Positions 1-7,869 of a stretch of 64,000 nt of DNA are shown here, one piece after another; position 1 is the first letter of the stretch; every line of letters starts with the position of its first letter. The position numbers and the translations under genes were made by a program. A model generated the notes under the pieces. That model was not told the DNA's origin. It ran no database searches and saw only the letters and a list, made by a program, of their open reading frames with translations. This DNA comes from Segniliparus rugosus ATCC BAA-974 (GTDB lineage: Bacteria > Actinomycetota > Actinomycetes > Mycobacteriales > Mycobacteriaceae): NCBI RefSeq assembly GCF_000185725.2, contig NZ_KI391953.1, forward strand, positions 434,001 through 498,000, given 5' to 3'.

Positions 1-1
1 C

Positions 2-823
2 CACGAAGCGCCACAGTTCGAGCTCGCGGAGATCGACCCCAGAGACACCTGCCCCCTCGGCCTGGTCGCAGACCCGCTGGTCTGGATCACCGAGCACCTG
101 GCCCGCCGAGTCGAAGCCGTGCGGGGCAACGCCGTCGAACTCACGCTGCGCGAGCGCCGTTGGACCATAGAGACCGACCAAGGCCCGATCTCCTCCGAGA
201 AAGTCATCCTCGCCGTCGGCTCCACGCCAAAATCGCTCGCGCACCCCCGGCTTCGGGAGATCCCGCTCGACATCGCGCTCAACCCCGACAAGCTCGCATC
301 GCAGCCGCTCGACGGCGCCGTGGTCGCCGTGTTCGGATCGTCGCATTCGAGCATGGTCGCTCTGCCGAACCTCTTGGACCGGCCAGTGGCGAAGGTGGTC
401 AACTTCTACCGCAGCCCGCTGCGCTACGCCCTGCCGATGGACGGATGGACGCTCTTCGACGACACCGGGCTGAAAGGGAAAGCCGCCCTCTGGGCGAAAG
501 AACACATCGACGGAACGCTCCCGGACCGCCTCCAACGAGTCCACACCGGCACCCCCGAATTCGCGGCGCGCCTCGGAGAGTGCGACCACATCGTGTACAC
601 CGTGGGGTTCGAGCGCAGGCGCAAACCCGGCACGCCGCAATGGGGCCCGCTCGAACACAATCCCGCCAATGGCATCATCGCCCCAGGGCTCTTCGGGCTC
701 GGCATCGCCTACCCGAACTGCTCCGACGAACCGCTCGGCGGCACCCAGTCCCGCGTCGGGCTGCAAAAATTCATGAGCCACCTCAACGCAGTCCTGCCGA
801 TCTGGACCCGCTACGGCCTCTAA
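2..823 (+). CDS. FAD/NAD(P)-dependent oxidoreductase, 5' end outside window
   Basis: The reading frame is open from the first bases of the window to the stop at 821-823, so the start lies upstream. The visible part (about 273 residues) carries the Rossmann-type stretches KVILAVGSTPKS and VVAVFGSSHSSM typical of two-dinucleotide-binding flavoproteins. The end, GIIAPGLFGLGIAYP followed by a short helix, resembles the FAD-contacting C-terminus of such enzymes. The N-terminal GxGxxG motif would be off the window. The substrate cannot be deduced. It runs towards a minus-strand tRNA gene. Confidence 0.7.
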   Translation, partial: HEAPQFELAEIDPRDTCPLGLVADPLVWITEHLARRVEAVRGNAVELTLRERRWTIETDQGPISSEKVILAVGSTPKSLAHPRLREIPLDIALNPDKLASQPLDGAVVAVFGSSHSSMVALPNLLDRPVAKVVNFYRSPLRYALPMDGWTLFDDTGLKGKAALWAKEHIDGTLPDRLQRVHTGTPEFAARLGECDHIVYTVGFERRRKPGTPQWGPLEHNPANGIIAPGLFGLGIAYPNCSDEPLGGTQSRVGLQKFMSHLNAVLPIWTRYGL

Positions 824-900
824 GCGCAGAGCAATATGCTCTGGTCGACGAGTCCTTGCGGGCTGTCGCGACTGGTCGCGGGTTCGCCGCGCGTGTGTTG

Positions 901-974
901 TGGGGCCGGCGGGGCTCGAACCCGCGACCAAGGGATTATGAGTCCCCGGCTCTAACCGACTGAGCTACAGCCCC
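901..974 (-). tRNA. tRNA with CAT anticodon, probably tRNA-Ile2 (else Met)
   Basis: Read on the minus strand, the acceptor arm GGGGCTG (974-968) pairs with CGGCCCC next to discriminator A at 901. The D-arm TAGCTCAG and the T-loop GGTTCGAGCC are standard. The anticodon stem GGGA/TCCC encloses loop CTCATAA, giving CAT. The variable region CTTGGTCGC resembles bacterial tRNA-Ile(CAU), which is modified to lysidine, more than elongator Met. A separate Met-like CAT tRNA lies at 31422-31494. No CCA is encoded. Confidence 0.88.
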
Positions 975-1124
975 TGGGACTGGCTGCTTTTGTGGCTGGA
1001 AGTCCACGGCCAGTCGTCCAGGGCAGGATTCTACAGGCTCAGACGGGTGGTTTTCGCCCTGGTGGGGGCTTCCCTCGGCGGTCTCGGAGGCCGTGAACGG
1101 CCCACATTGCTTCGCCGCTTTGGT

Positions 1125-1457
1125 TCAGGCCCAAGGGATGCGGTTGTTCCACCACGGCTCGACGCGCCAGTTTTGCCGTTCGACGGTGGCGCGTCGGTAG
1201 CGCTCGTCGAGCTGCGCGACGGCGGCTCGTAAGGAACGGGCTCGTCGGCCTCTGTTGCGCATCAGTTCTTCGAGCTCGTCGCGGGCATTGCTGAACATGA
1301 TGAATTCGGCGTATTCGTCGCAGCACGGGCAGCCGGTGTATGTGTGCCCCGCTTTGCGGACTCGCCGCTCGGTGCGTTCGACATGCAGCCGCCATTGATG
1401 GAGATAGTAGATCGCGGAGCTGTCACGCCGAGGGCGGCGCGGCCGGTGCGGGTTCAC
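1125..1457 (-). CDS. Small CPCC-motif protein of unknown function
   Basis: A 110-residue frame from a GTG at 1457. It reads like real protein, not antisense shadow: balanced acidic and basic residues, the motif YTGCPCCDEYAEF, a helical stretch ending RDELEELMRN, and a Trp-rich tail ending EPWWNNRIPWA. The CPCC pair could bind metal or be redox active. The same frame stays open much further upstream, but there it is low-complexity antisense to the downstream lipoprotein gene, so I place the start near the motif. No convincing ribosome binding site was seen. Not recognised as a named family. Confidence 0.45.
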   Translation of the reverse strand: MNPHRPRRPRRDSSAIYYLHQWRLHVERTERRVRKAGHTYTGCPCCDEYAEFIMFSNARDELEELMRNRGRRARSLRAAVAQLDERYRRATVERQNWRVEPWWNNRIPWA

Positions 1458-1980
1458 TGGGCCGGGAGGGGCCGTGCCCTTTCGTTCGCAAGAGTCATGT
1501 CGAACGCCGTGACGTGGCGTGGCCGGTGCTGGGCCAACCGAGTTGTTGACGAGAACCAGCATAGCGCGCTGATGCTTGCGCGTTCCTTCGGTCCGATCCC
1601 TCTCGGGCTTCCTTAAGTTCCACGGCTGCGCTCGGGGGCGTCTGGGGCTGTACGTCCTGGTCGGATCTGCGGCAATTTCCGGCTGGTTCCCTGGCTCTGG
1701 AAGCTTGTCCGGGGAGCTGGCCGAGGCATGGGGTTCTGGATCCCCGCCGTTGTGTGGGCGTCGCGCTGTGCGCGAGGATGTGGCGCTGGCGTCGAATTCC
1801 CGTGTCGCGTCGAACCCCCCGTGTCGCGCGTTTCGATCATGCGCGGCTAGGATTACAAGGTAATCCGCATTCGCCCGTGTCCACACGAGAAGCAAAGCGG
1901 TCACAATGAAGGATGAAAGGCGAGGTGCTGGGGTGATCAGACCTGATCCGGGAACGACGACATCGATCCCAAAGCTGACG
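1458..1980. other. Intergenic stretch without a supported gene
   Basis: About 520 bases between the minus-strand CPCC protein and the plus-strand lipoprotein. Open frames here are short and have no family-like sequence. The promoter of the lipoprotein gene is probably near 1860-1905, but no clear -35/-10 pair was seen. Confidence 0.4.
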
Positions 1981-2487
1981 ATGAAGGCGGTTGCTGCTGC
2001 GGCTTTCGCGGGGTTCGCCGTGCTTGGCTGCTCCACTGACGAGAACAAGGCCCCGGAGACTCCTGCTTCGGAAGCGCCCGCCACGCCGTCGGTCGCGGGT
2101 TCGGATCTTCCGGTGCCTTCGGACGGGGCGGAGCTTCCGCCGCCGCCGGAGGGCGCGGAGACTCCGCCGCCCGCCGAGACCCCGCCGCCTGCTCCGGAGG
2201 CTTCGCAGCCGAACGAGGCTCCGACTCCGGTGCCGCCGCCCGCCGAGACCCCGCCGCCCGCGCCGGAGACGACCTCGGCTCCGCCGGTGTACACCCCGCC
2301 GCCCGCGCCTCCGGTTCCGCCTCGGACGACGAACGCGCCGCGCCCGCAGCCCCCGGTGACCACCACGGTGACCCGTCCGGGAGCGCCGAGCTCGACTCCG
2401 AGCCCGTCGGTTCCGCAGGCTCCGACGACGCAGAGCGGACCGGCCTTCCCGCCGCCGATCGAGGACATCCCGCCGCCCAACAACTGA
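1981..2487 (+). CDS. Proline-rich secreted lipoprotein
   Basis: The protein begins MKAVAAAAFAGFAVLGCST: a short signal peptide with lipobox VLGC (Cys 17), so it should be lipid-anchored outside the membrane. The rest (about 150 residues) is almost wholly Pro, Thr, Ala and Glu, with repeated PPPAETPPPAPE-like units, and probably forms an extended spacer through the cell wall. An upstream ATG at 1906 would add 25 residues before the signal peptide. I prefer 1981 because it gives a normal short n-region. It ends 9 bases before the beta-lactamase-like gene, so the two may be cotranscribed. Confidence 0.7.
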   Translation: MKAVAAAAFAGFAVLGCSTDENKAPETPASEAPATPSVAGSDLPVPSDGAELPPPPEGAETPPPAETPPPAPEASQPNEAPTPVPPPAETPPPAPETTSAPPVYTPPPAPPVPPRTTNAPRPQPPVTTTVTRPGAPSSTPSPSVPQAPTTQSGPAFPPPIEDIPPPNN

Positions 2488-2496
2488 GCGGAAGCC

Positions 2497-3309
2497 ATGC
2501 CTGCTCTCTCGTTGATCGAAACGTGGCCGGTCGACCATGCGGCGGCCGTCGTGGTCGGTCCTTCGGGAGTGCTCGCCGAGCACGGCGAGGTCGAGCGGAG
2601 TTTTCCCCTCGCCTCGGTGACGAAGGTCCTCAGCGCGTACGCGGCGTTGCTCGCGGCGCAAGAGGGCGCGTTCGGCTTGGACGATCCGGCGGGGCCCCCA
2701 GGCTCCACGGTCCGGCATTTGCTCGCCCATGCCTCGGGTTTGCCGTTCGACAGCCGTGTGCCGTTCGCCAAGCCGGGGACGCGCAGGATATATTCCAACG
2801 CGGGCATCGAGGCGTTGGCGGAGCATGTCGAGCGGGGAACTGGCATCGGATTCCACGAGTACGCCGCCGAGGCCGTGTTCGCCCCGCTCGGGATGGGCGC
2901 GGTGTCGTTCCACGGCTCCCCGGCCTGGGGCGCGAGCGCGCATTGCCGCGACCTCGCCCGATTCGCCTTGGAGCTTCTTTCGCCGCGCCTCGCCGCGCCG
3001 GAGCTGCTCGCCGAGGCGCGCAGCGTGCAGTTCAGAGGGCTCGACGGCGTTCTGGTCGGCTACGGCAACATGAAGCCGAACGATTGGGGCTTGGGGTTCG
3101 AGACGCGTTCGGGGAAGAGCCCGCATTGGACGGGGACGCGGAACTCCCCGGCGACGTTCGGCCATTTCGGGGCGGCGGGGACGTTCCTGTGGGTGGACCC
3201 GGTCGCCCGGCTCGGCTGTGTCGCGCTGGCGGACCGCCCGTTCACCGACGGCTGGGCGAAACCGGTCTGGCCCGTGTTCTCCGACGCGGTCTTGGCCGAG
3301 TTCGCCTGA
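2497..3309 (+). CDS. Serine hydrolase of the class C beta-lactamase/esterase family
   Basis: 270 residues with the penicillin-recognising fold motifs in order: SxxK as SVTK at residues 40-43 (nucleophile Ser40), YxN as YSN at 99-101, and a late GHFGAAGT segment in place of KTG. This family contains beta-lactamases, D-Ala-D-Ala carboxypeptidases and esterases; motif content alone does not say which. No signal peptide is visible, so it is probably cytoplasmic, which favours an esterase or peptidase role over antibiotic resistance. It follows the lipoprotein gene with a 9-base gap. Confidence 0.8.
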   Translation: MPALSLIETWPVDHAAAVVVGPSGVLAEHGEVERSFPLASVTKVLSAYAALLAAQEGAFGLDDPAGPPGSTVRHLLAHASGLPFDSRVPFAKPGTRRIYSNAGIEALAEHVERGTGIGFHEYAAEAVFAPLGMGAVSFHGSPAWGASAHCRDLARFALELLSPRLAAPELLAEARSVQFRGLDGVLVGYGNMKPNDWGLGFETRSGKSPHWTGTRNSPATFGHFGAAGTFLWVDPVARLGCVALADRPFTDGWAKPVWPVFSDAVLAEFA

Positions 3310-3368
3310 GACGGGCCCGGCTCGGGCGGATGCGCGGCGCTTCGCGGGCGCTCGGCTAGTCTGGGCTG

Positions 3369-3857
3369 ATGTCGGTCCAGCTCCGCCGTGTCGATGACAG
3401 CTTCTACCGAACCGCGCCCATCGTGTTCCAGGCTTCAGCGGAGCTGAAAGCCCCGGTGGCGCAGGTGTGGGGCTTGCTCGAGGATCTGAGCTGGTTGCCT
3501 TTGTTGCGTTTTCGCTGGGAGGGCGCGCCTCCGCACGGGCCGAACTCGCTGCGGCGGCTCTCGGTCGGGAAGCGCTTCTACGCCGTCGAGCACTGTCTGC
3601 ACGTCGTGCCGAACGCGCGGCTGAGCTTCGACATGCCGGAGGCGGCCTTTCCGGGGCTCCGCGCGTTCGCGGAGGATTACCGGCTGGAGCCGACCGCCTC
3701 GGGCACGAAGGTCACGTGGACGGTTGCGATCGAGCCGACGGGGGCGGGCGGGCGCCGTCTCGGCTTTCTCTCCCCGCTGGGCAGGTCGGTGATGTGGGCG
3801 TTGATCAAGTTCGGCTTCGGTTTCGGGATCCTGCGCCGAAGGGCGCGGCGGCGGTGA
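3369..3857 (+). CDS. SRPBCC/START-like polyketide cyclase family protein
   Basis: 162 residues. The pattern FQASAELKAPVAQVWGLLEDLSWLP (start), a central RLSVGKRF/YAVEHCLHVVPNARL, then GTKVTWTVAIEP is characteristic of the SRPBCC hydrophobic-pocket fold, which binds or cyclises lipids, polyketides or other hydrophobic ligands. The tail is very basic (RRRARRR). No catalytic residues can be assigned. It is transcribed in the same direction as the upstream hydrolase. Confidence 0.65.
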   Translation: MSVQLRRVDDSFYRTAPIVFQASAELKAPVAQVWGLLEDLSWLPLLRFRWEGAPPHGPNSLRRLSVGKRFYAVEHCLHVVPNARLSFDMPEAAFPGLRAFAEDYRLEPTASGTKVTWTVAIEPTGAGGRRLGFLSPLGRSVMWALIKFGFGFGILRRRARRR

Positions 3858-3981
3858 GGCCCTAGCGCGTGCGGGAGTTTTGATGCATACTTGAAAGCAG
3901 GGTTCAGCCCCCGCACTCCATATCTCACACGTCGCGAGCACGTTGGGGAAGACGATTCTCGTCGACGCAGGAGGTAGGAAA

Positions 3982-4518
3982 GTGCGCCAGCAAGTTCATA
4001 GTGCACACAACGCGACCGTCCAGGAGGCGAGTGGAGTCGTTTACATCCACTACGCCCCCACAGCGGTTTGCGCCCACGTGGAGTGGGCGCTCTCCACTGC
4101 GCTCGGAGCGCCTGCCGATCTCGTCTGGCGAGAGCAAGCAGCCGCGCCAGGGGCGCAGCGCTCTGTCGTGGATTGGGTCGGCCCTGTCGGCACAGGAGCC
4201 CGTCTGGTGAGCGCGTTGCGCCAATGGCCGATGCTCCGGTTCGAAGTCACCGAGGACCCCAGCTACGGGGTGAACGGCGAGCGGTTCAGCTATGTCCCCG
4301 GCCTCGGCATGTGGCGGGGCGAGATCGGGGCCAACGGCGACATCATCCTCGGCGAGGCGTACGTGCGCACGCTCATGGGCCAAGCGCAGGGCAGGCGGGA
4401 CGGCGCGTGGTTCGCCGCGCAACTGGACGAGGCGCTTGGCGGCGCGTGGGACGAGGCGCTGGAGCCGTATCGGGAAGGGTCGGCGGTCTCCTCGGAACGG
4501 GCTCGGTCCGCTGGTTAA
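3982..4518 (+). CDS. DUF3145 family protein
   Basis: 178 residues from a GTG preceded by a strong AGGAGG seven bases upstream; a TTG at 3943 is in frame but has no such site. The opening GVVYIHYAPTAVCAHVEWAL and the later MLRFEVTEDPSYGVNGERF match my memory of the actinobacterial DUF3145 family. In Streptomyces a member lies next to the fabD-fabH-acpP-fabF fatty-acid cluster. Here it converges on kasA, so the association with fatty acid synthase genes is kept. Its biochemical role is unknown. Confidence 0.75.
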   Translation: MRQQVHSAHNATVQEASGVVYIHYAPTAVCAHVEWALSTALGAPADLVWREQAAAPGAQRSVVDWVGPVGTGARLVSALRQWPMLRFEVTEDPSYGVNGERFSYVPGLGMWRGEIGANGDIILGEAYVRTLMGQAQGRRDGAWFAAQLDEALGGAWDEALEPYREGSAVSSERARSAG

Positions 4519-4694
4519 GCCTTCTTCGGAAGGGCGACGGCGTTTGTGAGGCGGGCGATGGTCTCGCCCGCGACTTCGGTCGCGGTTTCCGCGCTGATGT
4601 TGTGCCCCAGCGATCAAGCCGAGCGCCGTCGCGAAAGCGGGGTTCGCCGCGTCTGCGGCGCGCGCGTCAAGCAGCGTCTGTTTGTCCTTGAAAT
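4515..4694 (-). pseudogene. Frameshifted gene remnant
   Basis: On the minus strand a protein-like stretch (FKDKQTLLDARAADAANPAF, then ATALGLIAG) runs in one frame. It continues after a shift as NISAETATEVAGETIARLTN and AVALPKKA, ending at a TAA at 4515-4517. Neither frame extends convincingly upstream. It looks like the 3' end of a decayed gene, family not identified. Its stop overlaps the stop of the DUF3145 gene tail to tail. Confidence 0.3.
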
Positions 4695-5043
4695 GTCGGC
4701 TCGGAGCGCAATGGCGAGCTCTGGCCGACGCGATGGCCCTAGGCCGTCGACTCACGACCGGACGGGGAAAGCCCCGCGATAGACCGCCGCCGCGCGGAAG
4801 GCTGCCCTCGCCCGATGCGGCATCGACCGGCCTAACAGAGCGCGACCACCTGTCCGCCAAGGAATCGCACTTACCGACAGAAAACCAACCACAACGGCGG
4901 GCTCCTGCCTTCGTGAGCAGGCTCTAGAGCCAGGCGAGCCATCTTTTCCAGGAGAGCCCCTGCGGAATCAAACGCATGGAACCCCTTCATCCCCATCATG
5001 GAACCGAGGCGGGGGTTTCCTGACCTGGGCGAGGCAGCCTATA
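4695..5043. other. Intergenic stretch, no gene seen
   Basis: About 350 bases upstream of the terminator hairpin that follows kasA. No coding-like frame, RNA gene or repeat was recognised. Confidence 0.4.
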
Positions 5044-5091
5044 CAAACGTGTGAGCCCCCCGGCCGAAACCGGGGGGCTCACACGTTTGTA
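5044..5091 (-). terminator. Strong terminator hairpin after kasA
   Basis: A 21-bp perfect inverted repeat (5044-5064 and 5071-5091) with loop CCGAAA, ten bases after the kasA stop. The stem is GC-rich at the loop and AT-rich at its base (ACAAAC/GTTTGT), so it could act in both directions. It ends the aceE-to-kasA unit. Confidence 0.75.
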
Positions 5092-5100
5092 GCTACGGGA

Positions 5101-6363
5101 TCAGACCTTCCCGAAGACGAGCGCGGCGTTGTGTCCGCCGAACCCGAACGAGTTGTTGATCGCGTACTCGAAGTTGCCCTTGCGGCTCTCGCCGTGGACG
5201 ACATCCAAGTGGATCTCCGGATCCTGGTTGTCGAGGTTCAGCGTGGGCGGGGAGATCCCGTCCTCGAGAGCCTTGATCGTCAGGATGGACTCGAGCGCGC
5301 CGACCGCGCCGATGGAGTGGCCGAGCGCGGACTTCGGGGCGTACACCGCAGGGTGGTCGCCGATCGCCCGGTTGATGGCCATCGCCTCAGCGGGGTCGCC
5401 GACGTCCGTGCCGGTGGCGTGCGCGTTGATGTAGGTGATGTCCGACGCGGAGATCCCTGCTCGCTCGATGGCGCGCTTCATGGCACGCTCGGCTCCCTTG
5501 CCCTCAAGGTCGGGGGCGACCATGTGGAAGGCGTCCGAGGTGAGGCCGACGCCCATGAGCCGGGCGTAGATCTTCGCGCCGCGCGCCTTGGCGTGCTCCT
5601 CGCGCTCGAGGATGAGCAGCGCGCCGCCTTCGCCGAAGACAAAGCCCTTGCGGTCCTTGTCGAACGGACGGGAGGCGGCCTTCGGGTTCTCGTTCTGCGT
5701 GGACAGCGCGCGCATCATCGAGAAGCACGCGATCGGAATCGCGTCGATGACGCCTTCGATGCCACCCGCGACCACCATGTCGGCGTCGCCCATGACGATC
5801 ATCTGCCACGCGTGCACGAGCGCTTCGGTGCCCGTCGCGCACGCGGAGATCGGCGTGACGACCCCGGCGCGGGCGCCGAGTTCGAGGCCGATCACCGCAG
5901 CGGTGCCGTTCGGCATGATCATCTGCACCGACAGCGGGGACACTTTCTTGTATCCGCCGTCGCGCATTCGGTCGATGGTGTCGATCATCGCGTCGCCGCC
6001 GCCGAGGCCGGTGCCGACGATGACGGCGAGCCGGTCGCCGTCGACCTCAGGCTTGCCCGACTCTTCCCAGAGCTGACGGGCCACGACCACGCCGAGCTGC
6101 TGGGTGTAGCTCATCCGGCGCTTCTCGACCCGGCTGAGGGTCTCGGTCGGGTCGAACTTGAGCTGGGCCCCGATCTGGGCGGGGAGCCCGTCGAGGGGGA
6201 GGCCGGTGATCCGGCCGGTCTCCAGCTTCTCGACGCCGCTCTTGCCCTCGAGCAGGTTGCTCCAGGTCGTGTCGATGTCGTGGCCGAGCCCGGACACCGC
6301 GTGCATGCCAGTGACGACGACGCTCGGGAAACCCCCGTTGAGGGTGGTTGGTGCAGAGCTCAT
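5101..6363 (-). CDS. kasA: 3-oxoacyl-ACP synthase KasA (FAS-II condensing enzyme)
   Basis: 420 residues, very close to mycobacterial KasA/KasB (for example [15 protein letters not shown] and [13 protein letters not shown]). It condenses malonyl-AcpM with a growing acyl-AcpM in meromycolate elongation. The catalytic set is present: Cys175 in SACATGTE, His315 in NAHATGT, Lys344 and His349 in [10 protein letters not shown]. The C-terminus [16 protein letters not shown] is typical. It follows acpM by 7 bases. In M. tuberculosis kasB and accD6 come next; here the operon ends at a terminator, so any second Kas is elsewhere. Confidence 0.95.
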   Translation of the reverse strand: MSSAPTTLNGGFPSVVVTGMHAVSGLGHDIDTTWSNLLEGKSGVEKLETGRITGLPLDGLPAQIGAQLKFDPTETLSRVEKRRMSYTQQLGVVVARQLWEESGKPEVDGDRLAVIVGTGLGGGDAMIDTIDRMRDGGYKKVSPLSVQMIMPNGTAAVIGLELGARAGVVTPISACATGTEALVHAWQMIVMGDADMVVAGGIEGVIDAIPIACFSMMRALSTQNENPKAASRPFDKDRKGFVFGEGGALLILEREEHAKARGAKIYARLMGVGLTSDAFHMVAPDLEGKGAERAMKRAIERAGISASDITYINAHATGTDVGDPAEAMAINRAIGDHPAVYAPKSALGHSIGAVGALESILTIKALEDGISPPTLNLDNQDPEIHLDVVHGESRKGNFEYAINNSFGFGGHNAALVFGKV

Positions 6364-6370
6364 CTCTACC

Positions 6371-6748
6371 TCACTTCGCCTCGGCGGCCTTCTTGGCCTC
6401 GATCTCGGCCGCAGCCTGGCGAATGGCTTCCTTGGCCTCTTCGGAGTCCTTGCCGCCGTCCGCGACCGAAGCGCGGATCTTCTCGGCGACCTCGGGGTTC
6501 TCCTCTTCCAGCTTCTGGATGTAGGCGACCACGTCGCCGACGGTGCGCAGGGAGGTCAGATCCTCGTCGGGGATGGTGACGCCGTACTTGTCCTCGGTCT
6601 GCACGGCGATTTCCACCATGGACAGCGAGTCGATGTCGAGGTCGTCGATGAAGGACTTCTCCGGGGTGATCTCCGAGGGCTCGATGCCGGTGACTTCTTC
6701 GATGATGTCGGCGATCCCGGCGATGATTTCGGCTTCACTGGTAGGCAC
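6371..6748 (-). CDS. acpM: Meromycolate extension acyl carrier protein AcpM
   Basis: 125 residues. The phosphopantetheine attachment serine is Ser41 in DLDIDSLSM, the same position as in mycobacterial AcpM. After the four-helix ACP domain (to about residue 82) comes a 40-residue charged helical tail rich in Glu, Lys and Ala, the AcpM-type C-terminal extension, longer than in typical ACPs. It shuttles the growing acyl chain between FabD, KasA, the HadAB/HadBC dehydratases and the reductases. It lies between fabD (87-base gap) and kasA (7-base gap). A usable GGAGA site precedes the ATG. Confidence 0.95.
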   Translation of the reverse strand: MPTSEAEIIAGIADIIEEVTGIEPSEITPEKSFIDDLDIDSLSMVEIAVQTEDKYGVTIPDEDLTSLRTVGDVVAYIQKLEEENPEVAEKIRASVADGGKDSEEAKEAIRQAAAEIEAKKAAEAK

Positions 6749-6835
6749 TTGGCCGTCTCCTTTTTCTACTGTGTCGGCAGAGGTTGTCGAACTCTTTGCT
6801 CGCTGCCGCTCTGGGTCAAGGGTGGCGCGAGCGCG

Positions 6836-7747
6836 TCACCCGAGGTCGGCGACGAGCGCCAAGTCTTCTACTTTTTTCACCGCGTGCGTGTTGGTCTCAG
6901 GCAACTCGCGTTTCGCAATCGCGGAGAGCGTACCGGCTGGCGGCAGCTCGGTCATGGTGTCCACGCCGAGTTCGCGCATCGTCGCCTGGCAGAGATCCCA
7001 GCGTACCGGGGACGTGACCTGCGTGACGATGCGCGCGAGCACTTCGGCCCCGGAACGGACGGCCTGGCCGTCCGCGTTCGAGAGCAGGATCGCGACCGGG
7101 TCGCTCGGCCGCAGCGCGGCGACGGCTTCGGCGACGGCTTCGCGAGCCGTGGCCATGTGCTCGGTGTGGAACGCGCCCGCCACCGAGAGCGTCCGGATGC
7201 GGGCGCCCGCCGACGGGTCCGCTTTGAGCGCTTCGAGGGAATCCAAGGGGCCCGCCGCGACGATCTGGCCCTTCGCGTTGCGGTTCGCGGGGACCAAGCC
7301 GAGTTCGGCCAGCCGGGCGAGCACGGCTTCCTCGTCCCCGCCGAGGAGCGCGGACATGCCGGTCGGGGCGAGGGCGCAGGCTTTGGCCATCGCGCCGCCA
7401 CGGATCGCGGCGAGCCGGACGGCCTCGTCCGAGGTGATCACTCCGGCGACGGCGGCCGCAGTGAGCTCGCCGATGGAGTGCCCCGCGACGACGGTCTCCG
7501 CGTCGACCGCGAAGCCGTCCTGGCGCAGCTGCTCCCACGCGAGCAGGCCAACTGCGACGATGAGCGGCTGGGCCACTGCCGTGTCGGTGACCTGCTCCGC
7601 CTCGGCGGCGGTGCCGAGGTGCTCGAGGTCGAGACCGGTCTGCTCCGACCACGCCGCGACGCGTTCCGCCGCTCCGGGGAGCGCGAGCCACGGCGTGAGC
7701 ATCCCGGCGGACTGGGACCCTTGCCCAGGGGCAACTATTGAGCGCAT
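6836..7747 (-). CDS. fabD: Malonyl-CoA:ACP transacylase FabD
   Basis: 303 residues. It moves malonyl from CoA to AcpM, supplying KasA. Motifs: GQGSQ near the N-terminus (residues 8-12), the nucleophile Ser91 in AGHSIGE, and His194 in AGAFHTEHM. It is the first of the fabD-acpM-kasA set, downstream of its likely regulator mabR. The 122 bases between mabR and fabD hold a palindrome (7814-7833) that is a candidate operator. Confidence 0.95.
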   Translation of the reverse strand: MRSIVAPGQGSQSAGMLTPWLALPGAAERVAAWSEQTGLDLEHLGTAAEAEQVTDTAVAQPLIVAVGLLAWEQLRQDGFAVDAETVVAGHSIGELTAAAVAGVITSDEAVRLAAIRGGAMAKACALAPTGMSALLGGDEEAVLARLAELGLVPANRNAKGQIVAAGPLDSLEALKADPSAGARIRTLSVAGAFHTEHMATAREAVAEAVAALRPSDPVAILLSNADGQAVRSGAEVLARIVTQVTSPVRWDLCQATMRELGVDTMTELPPAGTLSAIAKRELPETNTHAVKKVEDLALVADLG

Positions 7748-7809
7748 GAATTTAAGAAAACACTAAGCAGGCTTCTCGGCGCGGTGTGCGACATGACGAA
7801 ATTGCCCTA

Positions 7810-7842
7810 GGTAATTTGTAGAAGTCTACAAATCGCGTTACC
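7810..7842. promoter_or_regulatory. Palindromic operator candidate upstream of fabD
   Basis: ATTTGTAGA (7814-7822) and TCTACAAAT (7825-7833) form a perfect 9-bp inverted repeat around AG. It is flanked by GGTAA (7810-7814) and TTACC (7838-7842), which extend the symmetry imperfectly. The core can be written TTTGT-N8-ACAAA. It sits in the mabR-fabD gap. In mycobacteria MabR binds the FAS-II promoter through an inverted repeat, so MabR is the likely ligand; that link is inferred. Confidence 0.6.
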
Positions 7843-7869
7843 TTTTTGTGATGAAACTCTGTGGTTTCG

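Noticed and set aside
1837-3165. An Arg-rich 442-codon minus-strand frame
   Set aside because: Shadow of the Pro-rich lipoprotein and the beta-lactamase-like gene; over a third of its residues are Arg in the repeat part.
4546-4927. Short plus-strand frames between the DUF3145 gene and the kasA terminator
   Set aside because: No ribosome binding sites and no protein-like composition; the better signal there is the minus-strand frameshifted remnant.
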